The notes beneath the pieces were generated by a model. It saw only the letters and a program-made list of their open reading frames with translations. It was not told where the DNA came from and searched no databases. A DNA stretch of 25,270 nucleotides. It comes from Purshia tridentata (lineage: Eukaryota; Streptophyta; Magnoliopsida; Rosales; Rosaceae). A program made the position numbers and the translations under genes. Location: positions 1 to 25,270 of the forward strand of contig QANT01000583.1 of NCBI GenBank assembly GCA_003254885.1, in the 5' to 3' direction. Each line of letters begins with the position of its first letter. Within the stretch, counting starts at the first letter, position 1. Below are positions 9,413 to 20,144 of the stretch, piece by piece.

Positions 9413-10408
9413 TATGCAGTTAATGTCCGTAACAGTTGAGTTACGGCAAAAGCAACCGTGAGAACAGGTAAGAGGAAAATTAGTAAGTAACTTCGAATTT
9501 CATTGAAATCACAGACGTAACTGTGTGAAGGCATTTGTGATCATGTGTTATTTCACCGCAAGACACTTACAAAGTTGCATCCTATGCCACAAACACCATT
9601 CAAATTGAAGAAGACTGCTATGGCAACCCATGCATACACTTGTACATGTACATAGACTGCTTGTACATACATACCCACAGTCCAGGCCACAAACTGTACG
9701 GGTCAACATGGCATGACACTTGCAAATGTGACTGGGATGTAATGACATGTTCCCAAGTGCGGTTGACCGTAAATTTAGAGGTTGGCAGTCCCGAACAGCT
9801 GGTAGACAAAACCCGGCCAATCTGTTGTACCAACTTTTTCGCGTGTCCATGTATTGTCAGCATGGACTAGAGACTGAGAATGCCTCTGTTACATACGTAC
9901 TTGTACATGTTTGGCGATGCAATGGCAGCTGTTTGTCCACTCCATGAATCCAAAGATGACCAACGATGTATACAAAGTGGCCACGCCATATCACCCGTAT
10001 GTCCACCGTCTATCCACACCTACCGTTCTTCACAGTAATGCGTATATTTAATTATGTAAACAATTATACGGTGGACAGATGGTCGAATACCAAGCCAACA
10101 TGATAGACATGAGTAAACATTATGCAACGCAAATTATGCAGATCACACAAATAATTAATGACAATGTCAGCCAGGGAATGTGAGTTATTGCGTAGATATG
10201 GACACAAGTACCCACACAATTTAATACCACAAATTGCAATGGATTGTTCAAGGTACAAAGGCCGGGCACAATATGGATGCCAACACAGTAAATGAGCACG
10301 ACATATTAGCTGAGTATACGTATGCTAGGGAGTTAACAGACCACACACAGGGCTTTGAAGGGCGGTACAAGGAGGGCGTTCAGTGAAGTTCATGAAACAC
10401 ATTCGAGT
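9413..10408. other. 3' flank of transposase gene, motif-bearing spacer
   Basis: No gene seen. Palindromic GTACATGTAC-type words occur at about 9640-9670, with TGTCCAC words near 9935 and 9995-10018. This should contain the 3' end of the transposase transcript and possibly the left terminus of the MULE, which I could not identify. Confidence 0.4.
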
Positions 10409-12223
10409 TCAAGGGTGTGCAAGTGCCAGGCCGGTGGGACAACGGATGGGCTTCTTGCACGTAGCCCGGTTGTGAGCTTCCTCCCCACACCTTGAGCATT
10501 TATTCTTTTTTTTGGTTTCGCCTCCAGAGAGGGTCCGTTGCTTGCACGGGCGACCACTTTCATGTCTCATAATCAGGGGCAAAAATGCCCGACTATTCAT
10601 ATTATCCGGAACATTCCACGTGTCTTCATGACCAACAGGATTAATGGATGTTGCATAGGCAGCGTGCCATGTTTTATTGGTGTAGTATCGAGAGCATAAT
10701 TCATACGGGCTCCACTCACGGTGCCTTGCCGCAGCCAAGGCATGCTTGCAAGGGAGTCTTTCCAAATCAAATTCCCTACAAGAGCAAGTTCGGCGCTCAA
10801 GATTCACACACACGGATGACGACTTGGAGGGTTCGACAACGTTGAAATCTGTTCTATTTATAGGATGAACAGTCAACCGCATGCTTTCTTCCATCCGCCG
10901 GCGAAGTGTACTTTCCCCTCTGCCTGGTGTCAAGTACATGGATGATGAGGCTGCTTTGGACCGATGGCTGAAGAACCAAAATTGTAGTGTATGCCTTATA
11001 TACTTAACTAGGGCAGTCATTAGAAGCTCACGGGCATCTTTCAGCTTTGCATTAAGGGACTCGGCAATATTAGTTGACATGTTGTCCCACCTATTGAACT
11101 TGCAGTATGACCGGGCCCAAATTGCATAGCCCAATTCCTCACCGGTGATCCATTTCCTCACGGGCTCACTCATTAGGCGTAGCAAACGCAAACAAGACTT
11201 TTGCCTGTATTTGTTGGCAGCCGAAATGAAGAGATTTAAATCAAGATCATCACTTGCCAGGCTGAACTTCCTTTTTATGTTTGCCTTTAGGTGCACAATG
11301 CAGTTTGTGTACGCAGCCTCAAGGAAAGCTTTGTAACATGCTTTCCGTATGCTATCGTGCCTGTCGGACACCACCACCAAATTTGGCACATTCTCAATAG
11401 CATCACGAAGTTTGCCGAAGAACCACTCCCACGAGGCATCGTTCTCACCATCACCTATGCCAAATGCAACCGGAAATATATGGTTGTTGCCATCTAGAGC
11501 TGCAGCAATTAGCAAGGTTCCGCGGTATTTGCACTTAAGGAAAGTGGCATCAACGGACAAGGTCGGTCTCATGTGTTCAACAAAACCTTTAACGGAAGCT
11601 CCCAAGGCCATAAAGAAGTATAGGAAATTGTGATCTTCATTAGTGAGTATGTGAGTCTTTGTGCCAAGATTTTTTCGCTGCAATTCATAACAATATGCAG
11701 GCAATAAACCATAGGATGCCTCCGGAGAACCTCGGATCATCTCAAGAGCCGCCTCCCGAGCTCGCCAAAATGTTTTATAAAAAACATTCACACCATGCTT
11801 CTTGTGCATGTTCGCTTGTATTTCCCGGGGTCTATATGAGCGGCCCACACCAACATACTTATGTTTAATAAACTCACCAATAACAGTAGGAGTAGCCTGT
11901 TGATGTTCTTTCCTCCTGGGCTTTAGTCCACACGTGTGTTTGTCCACAAGTTTTGTAATCTTCCAAATGCCCGAAGGCGTATGCCTTGTAGCACGAATCC
12001 AGTACGGGCAGCCTTGGTGAATACAGCATTGGGTAAAAATAGTTTTGGTAGACCTTACCACTTGATACTCCCGATTGTCTATAATTGCTTGCAATCCAAG
12101 ATGATGCCGCAGTTGGCTCTTGTTGTGGAAAAAACCATCACCTCCCACTTCAGCTAAACGGGTAACCATGCCATTGGAACCTGTAATAGCAGCACAATCA
12201 ACTATGCATTCGGTTGCAGGCAA
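10409..12223 (-). pseudogene. MULE (MURA-type) transposase, main body
   Basis: This encodes the Mutator-like DDE transposase that cuts and joins element ends in the nucleus. Counting residues from 12223 over 604 codons: an N-terminal DNA-binding zinc region (C66-C72...H95-C98 pattern, DBD_Tnp_Mut type); the catalytic core with D225 in SVDATFLK, D287 in VVSDRHDS and probable E388 in NIAESLN; the C308-xx-H311 pair expected between the second Asp and the Glu; a SWIM zinc finger (C480-x-C482...C492-x-H494); and a C-terminal zinc knuckle (C576-x2-C579-x4-H584-x4-C589). The whole stretch is open. Upstream, the same frame continues to ATG 13012 but is cut by TAA 12277-12275 and TGA 12475-12473. The first residue at 12223 is a TTG, not a plausible plant start, so the intact part lacks its proper N-terminus. 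It is co-oriented with the Ulp1 gene further right. It is a recently inactivated copy, unless the stops are sequence errors or editing or splicing removes them. Confidence 0.93.
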
Positions 12224-12475
12224 TATTTGGCTCGGTTGGAAAAAAGATGGCGATGAATCTGCCTTCCGTCTTTTTTATATAGGAAGTGTAGGTTGTGCAT
12301 CGGTCACAACCGAATCGGGCCATTCCCCGGCAGGCGACGAATGAGATGGCACACCTCCAAGGTCCAATGGGCCATGTGGAATTGTAACTGTAGAGGTAGG
12401 GGCTGTTGCCTCTTTATTGGCCACTTGTTGGCGGGATGGTGGCCGTGACTGAACTACAAATGGGGGGCCAAGTCA

Positions 12476-13012
12476 ACTTTCATCGTCCATGCACTCAGTG
12501 AATCGCACAGTTGCTGGTGGAAGTGGGGGAGAATGTACACATGGCACAATCCCTGGCAACCCATCCTTAGAGGATGGGGCACATGTATTGGAAACCTTCA
12601 ATGTTCCTGACTCGTGCATATCATTACTACAGTGGCTATTCCGAAGGGCAGGTAGTGACGTTGGCATATGTGTGGAGTCCATGACTGGCTTGGCATGTGC
12701 TTCTACATACAGTGGTACCATGGTCTGACTGTCTTGGTTCAAGAAGAAATCCAAATCAATAACATCTCTAATCTTGATGAATTTGATGGTCCCACGTATT
12801 GATTCTTTGGCCGAGTACCTCATGTGTATTGTGTGGGAGTCTATATCAATCCCGAGCAGTTGGCTGGCCAAATACTGAAGCTCATGCAGGGTCGTGTGTT
12901 TGGGTAGTCGTAATCCTTTCTCGTCCCCACCTTCATATGCCACTAGCTCACCGGTCTCCTCGCCTATTGTCCAGTTCCCATTATAATAGCAGATGACACG
13001 CACGACGTCCAT
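12476..13012 (-). pseudogene. N-terminal domain of the MULE transposase
   Basis: The probable true start is ATG 13012-13010, directly after the splice acceptor TTTGCTTTTGCAG. The frame is that of the transposase body. It begins MDVVRVICYYNGNW and contains LPKHTTLHELQYLASQLLG and the block IDIDSHTIHMRY, the ubiquitin-fold-like N-terminal region commonly found on plant MULE transposases. A low-complexity Ser/Pro/Thr linker follows. The frame ends at TGA 12475-12473, and a second stop TAA lies at 12277-12275. Between and after the stops the linker keeps sensible composition, so two point mutations in one gene are more likely than two separate genes. The acceptor just before the ATG implies an intron in the 5' leader. 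Confidence 0.82.
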
Positions 13013-14080
13013 CTGCAAAAGCAAATTGCAATGCACACATTAGTAATTAACTCTGGGCAGGGTACGCATCGAGTGAATCACTCATCAAATTTAGTAATAC
13101 TGTTACGTTGGGATGTTCGCTTGCACGGATGTGACATTGTTTAAAGTTTAGGGTGGCCCCCAAAGTGTGGACAGGCAGCAGACACTGTGTGGACACATGG
13201 CAGACAAATATTGCATTACTGATGTGGTTACGACTATGTCCACATATTGTCTGCCAGGTGGCGGCATTTTTGTCCCCGTTCCCTAATTTTGAGAATGGCA
13301 CATCCGTTGTATAGGAGGTCAACAAATTATTAACAAGTTTACAAACCTAGCACGGACAAAATATTTGCATGCACTAAGAACCACTAGGGTGGCCTAAGAA
13401 GTTGCAGTATAGAGTTAGAAGCACTTTAATCCAATTCCCAAAGTTTATATCCAGGTACAAAATACAGAAAGTAGCGACCATTGGTGTGCCAACTTGAGCC
13501 AGCTTCTAATGGATACGAAATGAGGACAACCAACGTGCAAGCAGATTGACGGAGTAAGGTGTCTAGGAATTCAATGATTAAAACCAAACAAACATAATAT
13601 ATTCCCTACAACATATGTTGTTATGGGTGCATTAGTAAGTTGAACTTTTGCCATGATCCAACGGCTGCATCAATTAAGGCAGGAAAAAAAAATTATTTCA
13701 GGGAAACTACAGGCAACAATGCACTCGACATTGCAGTCTCAACACGTACACAATTGGTGCAGGTCAAACAGAAGGTAATCGCGACGGATTGATGTGGCGA
13801 CAACCTATGTACTTATTGTCCAGGGTATGTCTGCATTTCAAGCATTGCCACCAAAAGCTCGAATAAACTAGCCTATGGGTGTGTATAAGCAGCCTATGAC
13901 TGACTATACCACAAATAAGCACAGTGCTGAGCAGCAGCACATCTGAGGTGCCTTCCAACAAAACATAAGACAGACCAGCCGTAAGCACTTCCCTGTGCTT
14001 GCTCCCATCTTAACTGGGAAAAAAAATTAAAAAACAAACAGATAGTCAAGCAAATGGAGGTGACTCACTGTATATTGAAC
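13013..14080. other. 5' leader or intron of transposase gene
   Basis: Between the acceptor at 13013 and the putative promoter. No open frame of note except repeats. It probably includes the leader intron, but I could not fix a donor site. A foldback repeat lies at 13166-13262. Confidence 0.45.
13166..13262. repeat. GTGGACA foldback repeat in transposase leader
   Basis: The left arm GTGGACACATGGCAGACA (from 13189) pairs imperfectly with ATGTCCACATATTGTCTGCC (to 13255). Extra GTGTGGACAGG and CAGACACTG words lie just before. Same motif vocabulary as the foldbacks at 15551-17140. Confidence 0.65.
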
Positions 14081-14300
14081 AGTGCGCGCTAGATATATTC
14101 AGTGGGAGCTAGATTTGCCCAGTGGGAGCTGGACTTCCTCAGTGGGAGCTGGATTTCCTCAATGGAAGCTGGATTTCCTCAATGGACGCTGGATTTGCTC
14201 AGTGGGAGCTGGATTTCCTCAATTGGGGGTGGATTTTCTCAGTGGGATCTGGATTTGCTCAGTAGGAGCTGGATTAGCTCAATAGGACCTGCATTTCTTC
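14081..14300. repeat. Eleven 20-bp tandem repeats
   Basis: Units fall exactly in register every 20 bases from 14081 to 14300, consensus AGTGGGAGCTGGATTTCCTC. Central units are near-identical and the outer ones more diverged. There are no length changes across eleven units. The block lies just downstream of the putative transposase promoter, so it would be in the transcribed leader. It can be read as a repetitive peptide because three units equal 60 bases, but nothing supports translation. Confidence 0.93.
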
Positions 14301-14411
14301 ACTGCCCACCTGGTTGCAGTTGTTGCCATTTTATGGGTTTGTATGCGTGGGCCTCAGAACTTAGATCGCACTGGGTCCTTGGATTGGCGGTGAGGTGGAA
14401 ATGATAACCCA

Positions 14412-14490
14412 CAAATAAATAGAGAGGCTATCGGTGGGAGGGTATTTGCAGTTGGAAGGGAGGTTTTGGCGCGAATGGGAGCCTTTGGCG
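14412..14490 (-). promoter_or_regulatory. Putative transposase promoter with E2F-like sites
   Basis: On the minus strand, a TATA-like CTATTTATTTG lies at 14422-14412. About 45-70 bases upstream are two E2F-type words: TTTGGCGCGAA at 14465-14475 (written on the plus strand) and TTTGGCG at 14484-14490. The site is upstream of the transposase start at 13012 with a leader intron between. The arrangement E2F site then TATA is repeated near the start of the Ulp1 gene at 21368-21406. E2F factors drive S-phase genes; binding here is inference from the motif alone. Confidence 0.45.
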
Positions 14491-15550
14491 TCTCTACGGG
14501 TTGGGTCCTCTTTCAATTTGGGAGGAACAGTAACTGACAGCGATAACGGGGGCAGTTCAAAGCATTGAAAAAGGTGGACGGATGTTGCCCTTGTGTGCCC
14601 TTGGTTCCGTTAGTAACCGTGACTGTCTTTTGTCCCAACACCTGGCAAATAGAGCTTGCACATTGCAGGCAAATATGGACACCACATAAGTGAGGACAGC
14701 AGGTGGCCATCATGCGGACAACATGTAGCCAATAGTTTGATGACCACGACCAGGCCCAAGTGCACAAGGGTTTAGTCGTACTGACTCTAGTCACTCCAGT
14801 TCAGCGGGGGAATTTTTCAACCCAAGTTAATTAAAACATTTCCGATTTTTAATTTTGGAACCCCAAAAATTGCTTCGACATTCGACATGAATTCTTTGGG
14901 TAGCCTATTTCAATCAGAGTACGCAGAATTTTCATATCTGTTGTTGTATCAATTTGACTTAAAATTTAGTCTGCATACTAAATATCCAAATTACTTCTAC
15001 TTACTATTTGTTAGAAGCCTGTCCCTCCTTCACCTCCTTATACACAAAACAACATAAATATTCAATAATTATCTACACATTTGTTATTGGGGTCGTACCC
15101 GTGATGGGGACGACAACAATTATGAGTAATTTGGTCACATAAATTAATATATGTTCTATGGGGACGACATTAATTATGGTCGGCAATCAGCCCGAGTAGC
15201 CCAATCTAGCCCGACTCTAATTTTTCAGGCGCAATCATCCATTTACAAGCGCTGAATAGGATTGTGAGGCCGGCCCGGGCCTGGCTTCGGGCCTAAATAC
15301 ACAACTCCATGTATTCCTCGGGCTTCAGCCTTATGGGCGTTTGGCCTAGGTCGAGTTAGGGCCAAACGGAAATTTGGTCTGGTTTGGCTTCTTTTTTGGT
15401 ATTCATTGCATGAACATCAAATACAAATGATTCTAAAAAATATGTCTATATTTAATTTACCCCAAACTTAACAACTTCATACAGATTGGGCCACGTCTAT
15501 TTGGGGATCATATATATACACATAAAATAATAGTTTTAGTGTATCAGTCC
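14491..15550. other. Spacer between transposase and Ulp1 genes
   Basis: No gene seen. There are GGACA and CAGG words at 14640-14725, and a GC-rich patch with GGCCGGCCCGGGCC and GGGCCTAA words near 15268-15370, of the sort found at ends of some plant hAT-type elements; no paired ends could be defined. Confidence 0.4.
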
Positions 15551-17140
15551 TCTCTAGAAAGGATGATGCACTTTTTAAAGTTTGCAGACGTAGACAGATG
15601 GTGAACAATAAGCGGCCAATGTGTGGACACAGATGATGTGTTTGCAACAAATTTGTTGCAGCAAGTTTGCAATTTTGTATCCACACATTGTCCACTTGTT
15701 GTCCACTTTCTACCCGCATACGTAAACTTTAAAAAGTGCAATCATCCTCACCTGACAAAATCCATTTAGTGTATAATGTTTACAAAAGGGTCTAAACCCC
15801 TAACAATTGGAAGATTGGGGTTTCGGATATTGGGAGATTAGGCAATTGGAGTGTGGGGCATTGGGGTTGGGCAATTGGGGTACTGACTAATTTTGGTATA
15901 GTTGGGGTTTTAATGGATACGATGAGGGCTTCAATGTTTAATTGAGTAGTTGACTAATTGAAGAGTAATTGAGTGTCAAACTTTTAATTGGGTAATTGAT
16001 TATTTGATTGGTAGATTACATAATACGTATAAATTATAACTTATGAAGTTGATAACTTATCAGTCCTTTGGGGTGGATGCCCGCAAATTAGAGAAAAAGT
16101 GTGGAAAAGGACAACAGGTAGACAATAGGTGGACAATGAATGGATAATACAACAATTGTTGCAAAACATCATCTGTGTCCACACCCTATCACAGTCGCCA
16201 AAAAAAAATGTAGTCATCATCACGTGAGAAAACATGTAAGTATGTTATAATTTTGATGTATACAAATTCATAATTAGTCATTCTTTGAGAGAATGCCAGC
16301 AAATTTAAAAGTTTGCAGACGCAGACAGAAAGTGGACAATAAGTAGACACTAGGTGGATATAAAATTGCAAAACTTGCTTTAACAAATCATAATTGCGAA
16401 CACATTTGTATGTGCCCATTGTCCACCTATTGTCTAACTGCGGTCGGTGTTCGCAAACTTTAAAAAGGTGCGGTCATCCTCACCTGAGAAATTCCAATAT
16501 ATAATTATAAGACTACAAGTTATAGGGATTTTCTCAGGTGCGAATGTTCGCAAATTTTCAAGTTTAAGGAAGCGCGCAGAAGGCAGACAAAATTTGGACG
16601 GAGGCAGGACAACGTGTTGAGACATTGCCAAAAATTCTAATGTTTTGAAATATTGTATCCATATATTGTCCGATATTTTCCACCTATTGTCTGCCTACTG
16701 GCCATTTATTGTTTATGTGCAAAGACTTTCATATTTGCGGCCATCATCTCTAGCAGACTGATAAGTTGTATATAACTAACATATAACCATATATTTTCTT
16801 ATAATATTTAGTTATATAATTAGAGATGTTCTCAGGTGAGGATGAAAGCATTTTTTATTTTATTTTTCTGATGCCGACAAATTTCAGACAACGTGCGGAC
16901 ACAAATGTTGTGTTTGCAACAAGTTCTTATCTGTTAGCTGTAAGTTTTGCAATTTTGTATCCACATACTGGCCGCCTGTTGTCAGCCTTTTGTCTGCTTC
17001 CACAAACTTTAAAATTTGCAGACATCTTCTGTAAGACTTAAAGGATGACAACAGGCAAACAATGAGTGAACACAATATTGCAACACATCACCTATCAAGT
17101 TGGTGTCCCCACGTTGTCCTTTTTTTGTTCGCATCCGCAA
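15551..17140. repeat. Cluster of about six foldback repeats
   Basis: The best copy is 15551-15755: GCACTTTTTAAAGTTT (15568-15583) is a perfect inverted match to 15724-15739, and the arms continue through GTGAACAA / GTGGACAC and TGTCCACTTGTTGTCCAC. Diverged copies with the same word order (CTCAGGTGAGGATG, AAGTTTGCAGAC, GTGGACAAT ... GCAACA ... TGTATCCACA, TGTCCAC, CAAACTTTAAAA, CATCCTCACCTGA) lie at about 16058-16232, 16280-16490, 16515-16765, 16830-17040 and a partial at 17040-17140. They carry no coding sequence. 15780-16020 between them is low-complexity AATTGGG-type DNA. They sit between the Ulp1 stop and the transposase promoter. Confidence 0.75.
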
Positions 17141-17482
17141 AGTTTCCAATTAGCCGAAAAAGAGCTGCTGGGATAATCCCGACTATTATATTGGCCTAAT
17201 TTATTATTAACATTGTTCGTACCTTCTGTGTGAAGCTAATATGTTCCCATTCATAAACACAAAAATGACCGACGAATAAAACCATGGTTGTGATTGGACA
17301 TGATTTTGGGTCCCTAACTTCAACTGTGATTGAATAACATGGATTCCAAAGAAGGATCGGTGTAGCTAATTACATGCCATCAACCTGACAATTTAGTGAA
17401 TTACATGGTATCTAAAAATTAGTGAATTACTGAACTGCTAATACACCCTATAATCACAACATCACCACTGCACTGGGTCAGG
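17141..17482. other. 3' flank of Ulp1 gene
   Basis: AT-rich, no features recognised apart from a diverged repeated phrase (TTAGTGAATTACATGG and similar, about 17390-17430). It probably contains the 3' untranslated region of the Ulp1 gene. Confidence 0.4.
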
Positions 17483-18642
17483 CTACATGATGGCCTCGCG
17501 TACATACATGTCCGCAGCTAATCGGACTCGAAACCAATATATATTCTCCTGTGTGCAGCAGTCAACAGAGTGTCCTGCTGATAGCAACTCAATAAACTTC
17601 AGCGCAAACACTCCACAGTCACCCCTATATATAAGACCAAAGGGGAAATATTAGAGAGAGATTGAAAACCGAAAAGCATGAGAATGCATCAACACATGTT
17701 ATGCAAATCAGAAAAATGATACACAAAAGAAACAAAAAATGCTCACCCGTTTGTCTGTTGTGGCACACCGGGCATACGTTCAATTGGCCACGGCTGCCTA
17801 TCACACCGCAAGTCGTGCCGGGCATCATAGAACAGGGCATCCTTGAGAATGGCCGGTAGCAACATACTCATAGGCTGAAGGGCATCAAATATCTTCTTAT
17901 CGGCATGGAGGTCGACATATGAATCGTACACACACAACTTGCAAGCCACAAGGTCAATGACCACAGCTACCCAATGTCTGTCTTCGACATTTAGTGGACA
18001 GAACACCTTGTCAACCTCAGTCGATGCTTTGCCATAACAGGGGTTCGTGCCTGTGACAAAGGTCAGCACCCCAATTGGAATTGATATTTTTGTCTTCGCG
18101 GACCTTGTTCTGTGAGTTGTGATGGCAGCTTGTGTCGATCGGACAAGGAACTGCAAATTTAGTAGGTGGTCAGGAAATATACTCAGACATGAGAGTGAGT
18201 GCTCAACCAGTAAATAAAAAACTATAACAACTAGATGGCCAGCATGCAGACAGAACATGGACAACGGAAAGACAATATTTGGATACAACTTGAATATGCA
18301 GCCTAGAAAGAACATAACACCATCTTCGGGGACTGCTGTCAACAACAACATACACATACCGGAAAACAACAGTCAACGGTCGTCCACCTTGTTCCAAAGG
18401 TCTCAGGGTGCTCCGCCTGCCGCTTCCGAAGCAGCCAGAGAGCTGTGTCAATATGCGGTGTTGCTATGGAACAAAAGGGGTTAGAACAGTAGCATAATCA
18501 GCAGCAAGGTGTTAGTTTGGTTTTGGTGCACATAGAACATTAATGTCAACTTACATCAGTGCCAAGCCAGCATGCAGGTGTTAGGAGCTGATGCATGAAC
18601 CTGCGATCAGCTTGGAGACAATTCCCAATGAACAACGTCTCG
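17483..18642 (-). pseudogene. Ulp1-type (C48) protease domain, four exons
   Basis: C-terminal protease part of a DUF1985/Ulp1 gene of the KAONASHI MULE type. Ulp1 proteases cleave SUMO-like modifiers; the role in transposition is unknown. Exons read: 18642-18555 (ETLFIGNCLQADRRFMHQLL), 18463-18360 (HIDTALWLLRKRQ...TTVDCCFP), 18150-17747 (from FLVRSTQAA) and 17624-17483 (GDCGVFALKF...). Borders are GT-AG: GTAAGT, GTATGTG and GTGAGC donors; CATAG, TTTGCAG and TATATAG acceptors. Catalytic residues are all present: His in EDRHWVAVV, Asp in YDSYVD, Gln in PQQTNG and Cys in GDCG. The join of the first two exons is out of phase by one base at about 18455-18463, so a frameshift or a misread border is likely; the other two joins are in phase. 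The stop is TAG 17485-17483. The intron 18359-18151 contains GTGGACA-type words. The gene is in the same orientation as the transposase, about 4.5 kb upstream of it. Confidence 0.88.
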
Positions 18643-18727
18643 CTACAACAAACAACAACCAGGCACTGTATAAACATACATATGCAACCTTACTTGACAT
18701 GAGGAAAGGATCTAACAACACACATAC

Positions 18728-19627
18728 CTGGGGTTTTCATCCCAATGTTGAAGGTAGCTGAGAAGATCGTTCATGATCGTGCCTGGGTAATGACCAAGAG
18801 CATCAAAGTTGACTGCCTCCTGTTGTTTCTTCTGCTTCTTCGCCAGTGGATCGGTTAAAATGGGTTTCAATCTAGCACCTGGCCTCTTATACCTTCGGCC
18901 TCGACCTTCACCAACAGCCATGCTCTCACCACCCTTTCTAGCAACGAATTCTGAGGGCGGAATGATGTCCACACTATCAACAGCTTCTACACCGCCCTCT
19001 TTGTTGCCCTGGTCAGTGGAAGCTGGAGGATCATCCTTCCACTTCGCCACCAACTTGCACATGTGCTGATAAAGGTCAACATAATTGTCGGGCCTATATG
19101 TAGATGGAGAGGCAGCCACTGCAAGAGTTTGTGTTTGTGTGTGCAGCGGCTAGTTTGCCAAGGCGACTTGGTCACTGTCCACAATGGCCATACTTGCTTG
19201 AACATCAGGGATTGGCACAAATGACGTTGCTACGTTTGAACACTCCACTATGGAATCACTGCTCTGTTCAGCAATGTCCCCCTTATGATCGTCCCCCTCT
19301 GACTTCTTATCACCAGTGGAAGGCCTACCAACGCTATCCCCAACTGCTGCCAAGTTGGGGGATGCAAGGTTTTCAAACCCTGGGGGGGGGGGGAAGATCT
19401 TCATTCCTCTCAGGTGAGGGGTGGAATAAGGAACCGCCAATGGGACTGCATTCCTCAACATCCTGCTGCGTGGTTGCTGGTGCCAACATGCGCTTGACCT
19501 CCACCACTAACTCGGTGACCTTCTCCATTTCGGCCTTAACAATGGCCCTTGTCTCTTTCACCAGGTCAGTCCTGAGTTGGGCAAGGTCTCTTTCAAACCT
19601 CTGCGCCATAGCATGCATCATATCTGC
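18728..19627 (-). pseudogene. Middle exon of DUF1985/Ulp1 gene, coiled coil and linker
   Basis: Linker between DUF1985 and the protease. The exon begins after TTTCTCAG at 19628 and ends at the donor CCCAG|GTATGTG (18728). It starts MMHAMAQRFERDLAQLRTDL and continues through heptad-like VKAEMEKVTELVVEV, a likely coiled coil, then a Ser/Asp/Pro-rich linker, a basic patch (GRGRRYKRPGARLKP, KKQKKQQEA, possible nuclear signal) and finally LSYLQHWDENPR, which splices in phase to SETLFIGN of the next exon. Two lesions break it: a one-base shift at a run of 12 C on the minus strand (19382-19393), where PPPP changes frame, and an in-frame TAG at 19152-19150. Protein-like sequence resumes on both sides of each. 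Confidence 0.75.
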
Positions 19628-19675
19628 CTGAGAAAGACATTTACCCTTAGGGTCAGCTCAAAGAATAAACAATAA

Positions 19676-19815
19676 AGTTGAAACACAAATTACATATGGT
19701 GTACAGACAGTGGACAGGTTGTGGACAACCCAATGACAGTATAGTCCTTCAATAAGAGTAAGGTGTCCATCAATTGTCGGCTTTCTGTACACCATTTGTA
19801 CAGGCCTTGTAAACA
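19676..19815. repeat. Lone MITE core inside an intron of the Ulp1 gene
   Basis: ACATATGGTGTACAGACAG, GTGGACAGGTTGTGGACAA, GTGTCCATC and CACCATTTGTACAGGCC in order match one palindromic core of the MITEs at 6592-9412, without their terminal repeats. It lies between the DUF1985 exon and the coiled-coil exon. Confidence 0.75.
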
Positions 19816-19949
19816 GGAAGTGTTACAACATTGTTAACGCTCACGTTGAACATAGACTGCCATTTCCAAAATTCCCGTGATGAGACAGGTAGTCTAAAAA
19901 GCAAGTGTATTGGAAAATGTGGTTTACCATTGAGGGGTCTCGCAGCTGG

Positions 19950-20122
19950 TGAGGGGGGGTGGGTTGAGCAGCATGGAGGGAGGATGACGTGCCGCCTACT
20001 TCTGAGTTGTTTTTGGCACGACGCCCTTGCTCTTCATTCTCACCCTCATACCATCTCTCATCCTAGTACGCCGCAGCCTTCTCAGTTGGCGAGGGCTCGA
20101 TCACCCGCACGTCCAAATCTTC
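19950..20122 (-). pseudogene. Possible acidic exon of DUF1985/Ulp1 gene
   Basis: After the acceptor AATGTGCAG (20125-20123) the frame reads EDLDVRVIEPSPTEK, meets a TAG, then continues with acidic, charged sequence (DERWYEGENEEQGRR). Composition and position suggest the exon that links DUF1985 to the coiled coil, now carrying one stop. The downstream border is not fixed. Confidence 0.4.
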
Positions 20123-20144
20123 CTGCACATTTCAAGATAGTAAT

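Noticed and set aside
14082-14404. Repetitive peptide frames over the 20-bp repeats
   Set aside because: Open in two frames simply because stop codons are absent from the unit; no start context, no homology.
15268-15370. GGCCGGCCCGGGCC-rich patch as a hAT-type terminus
   Set aside because: No paired inverted end and no 8-bp duplication could be found nearby.
15551-17140. CRISPR-like array
   Set aside because: The repeats are palindromic units of about 200 bases with diverged sequence, with no short identical repeats or unique spacers, and the context is a plant genome.
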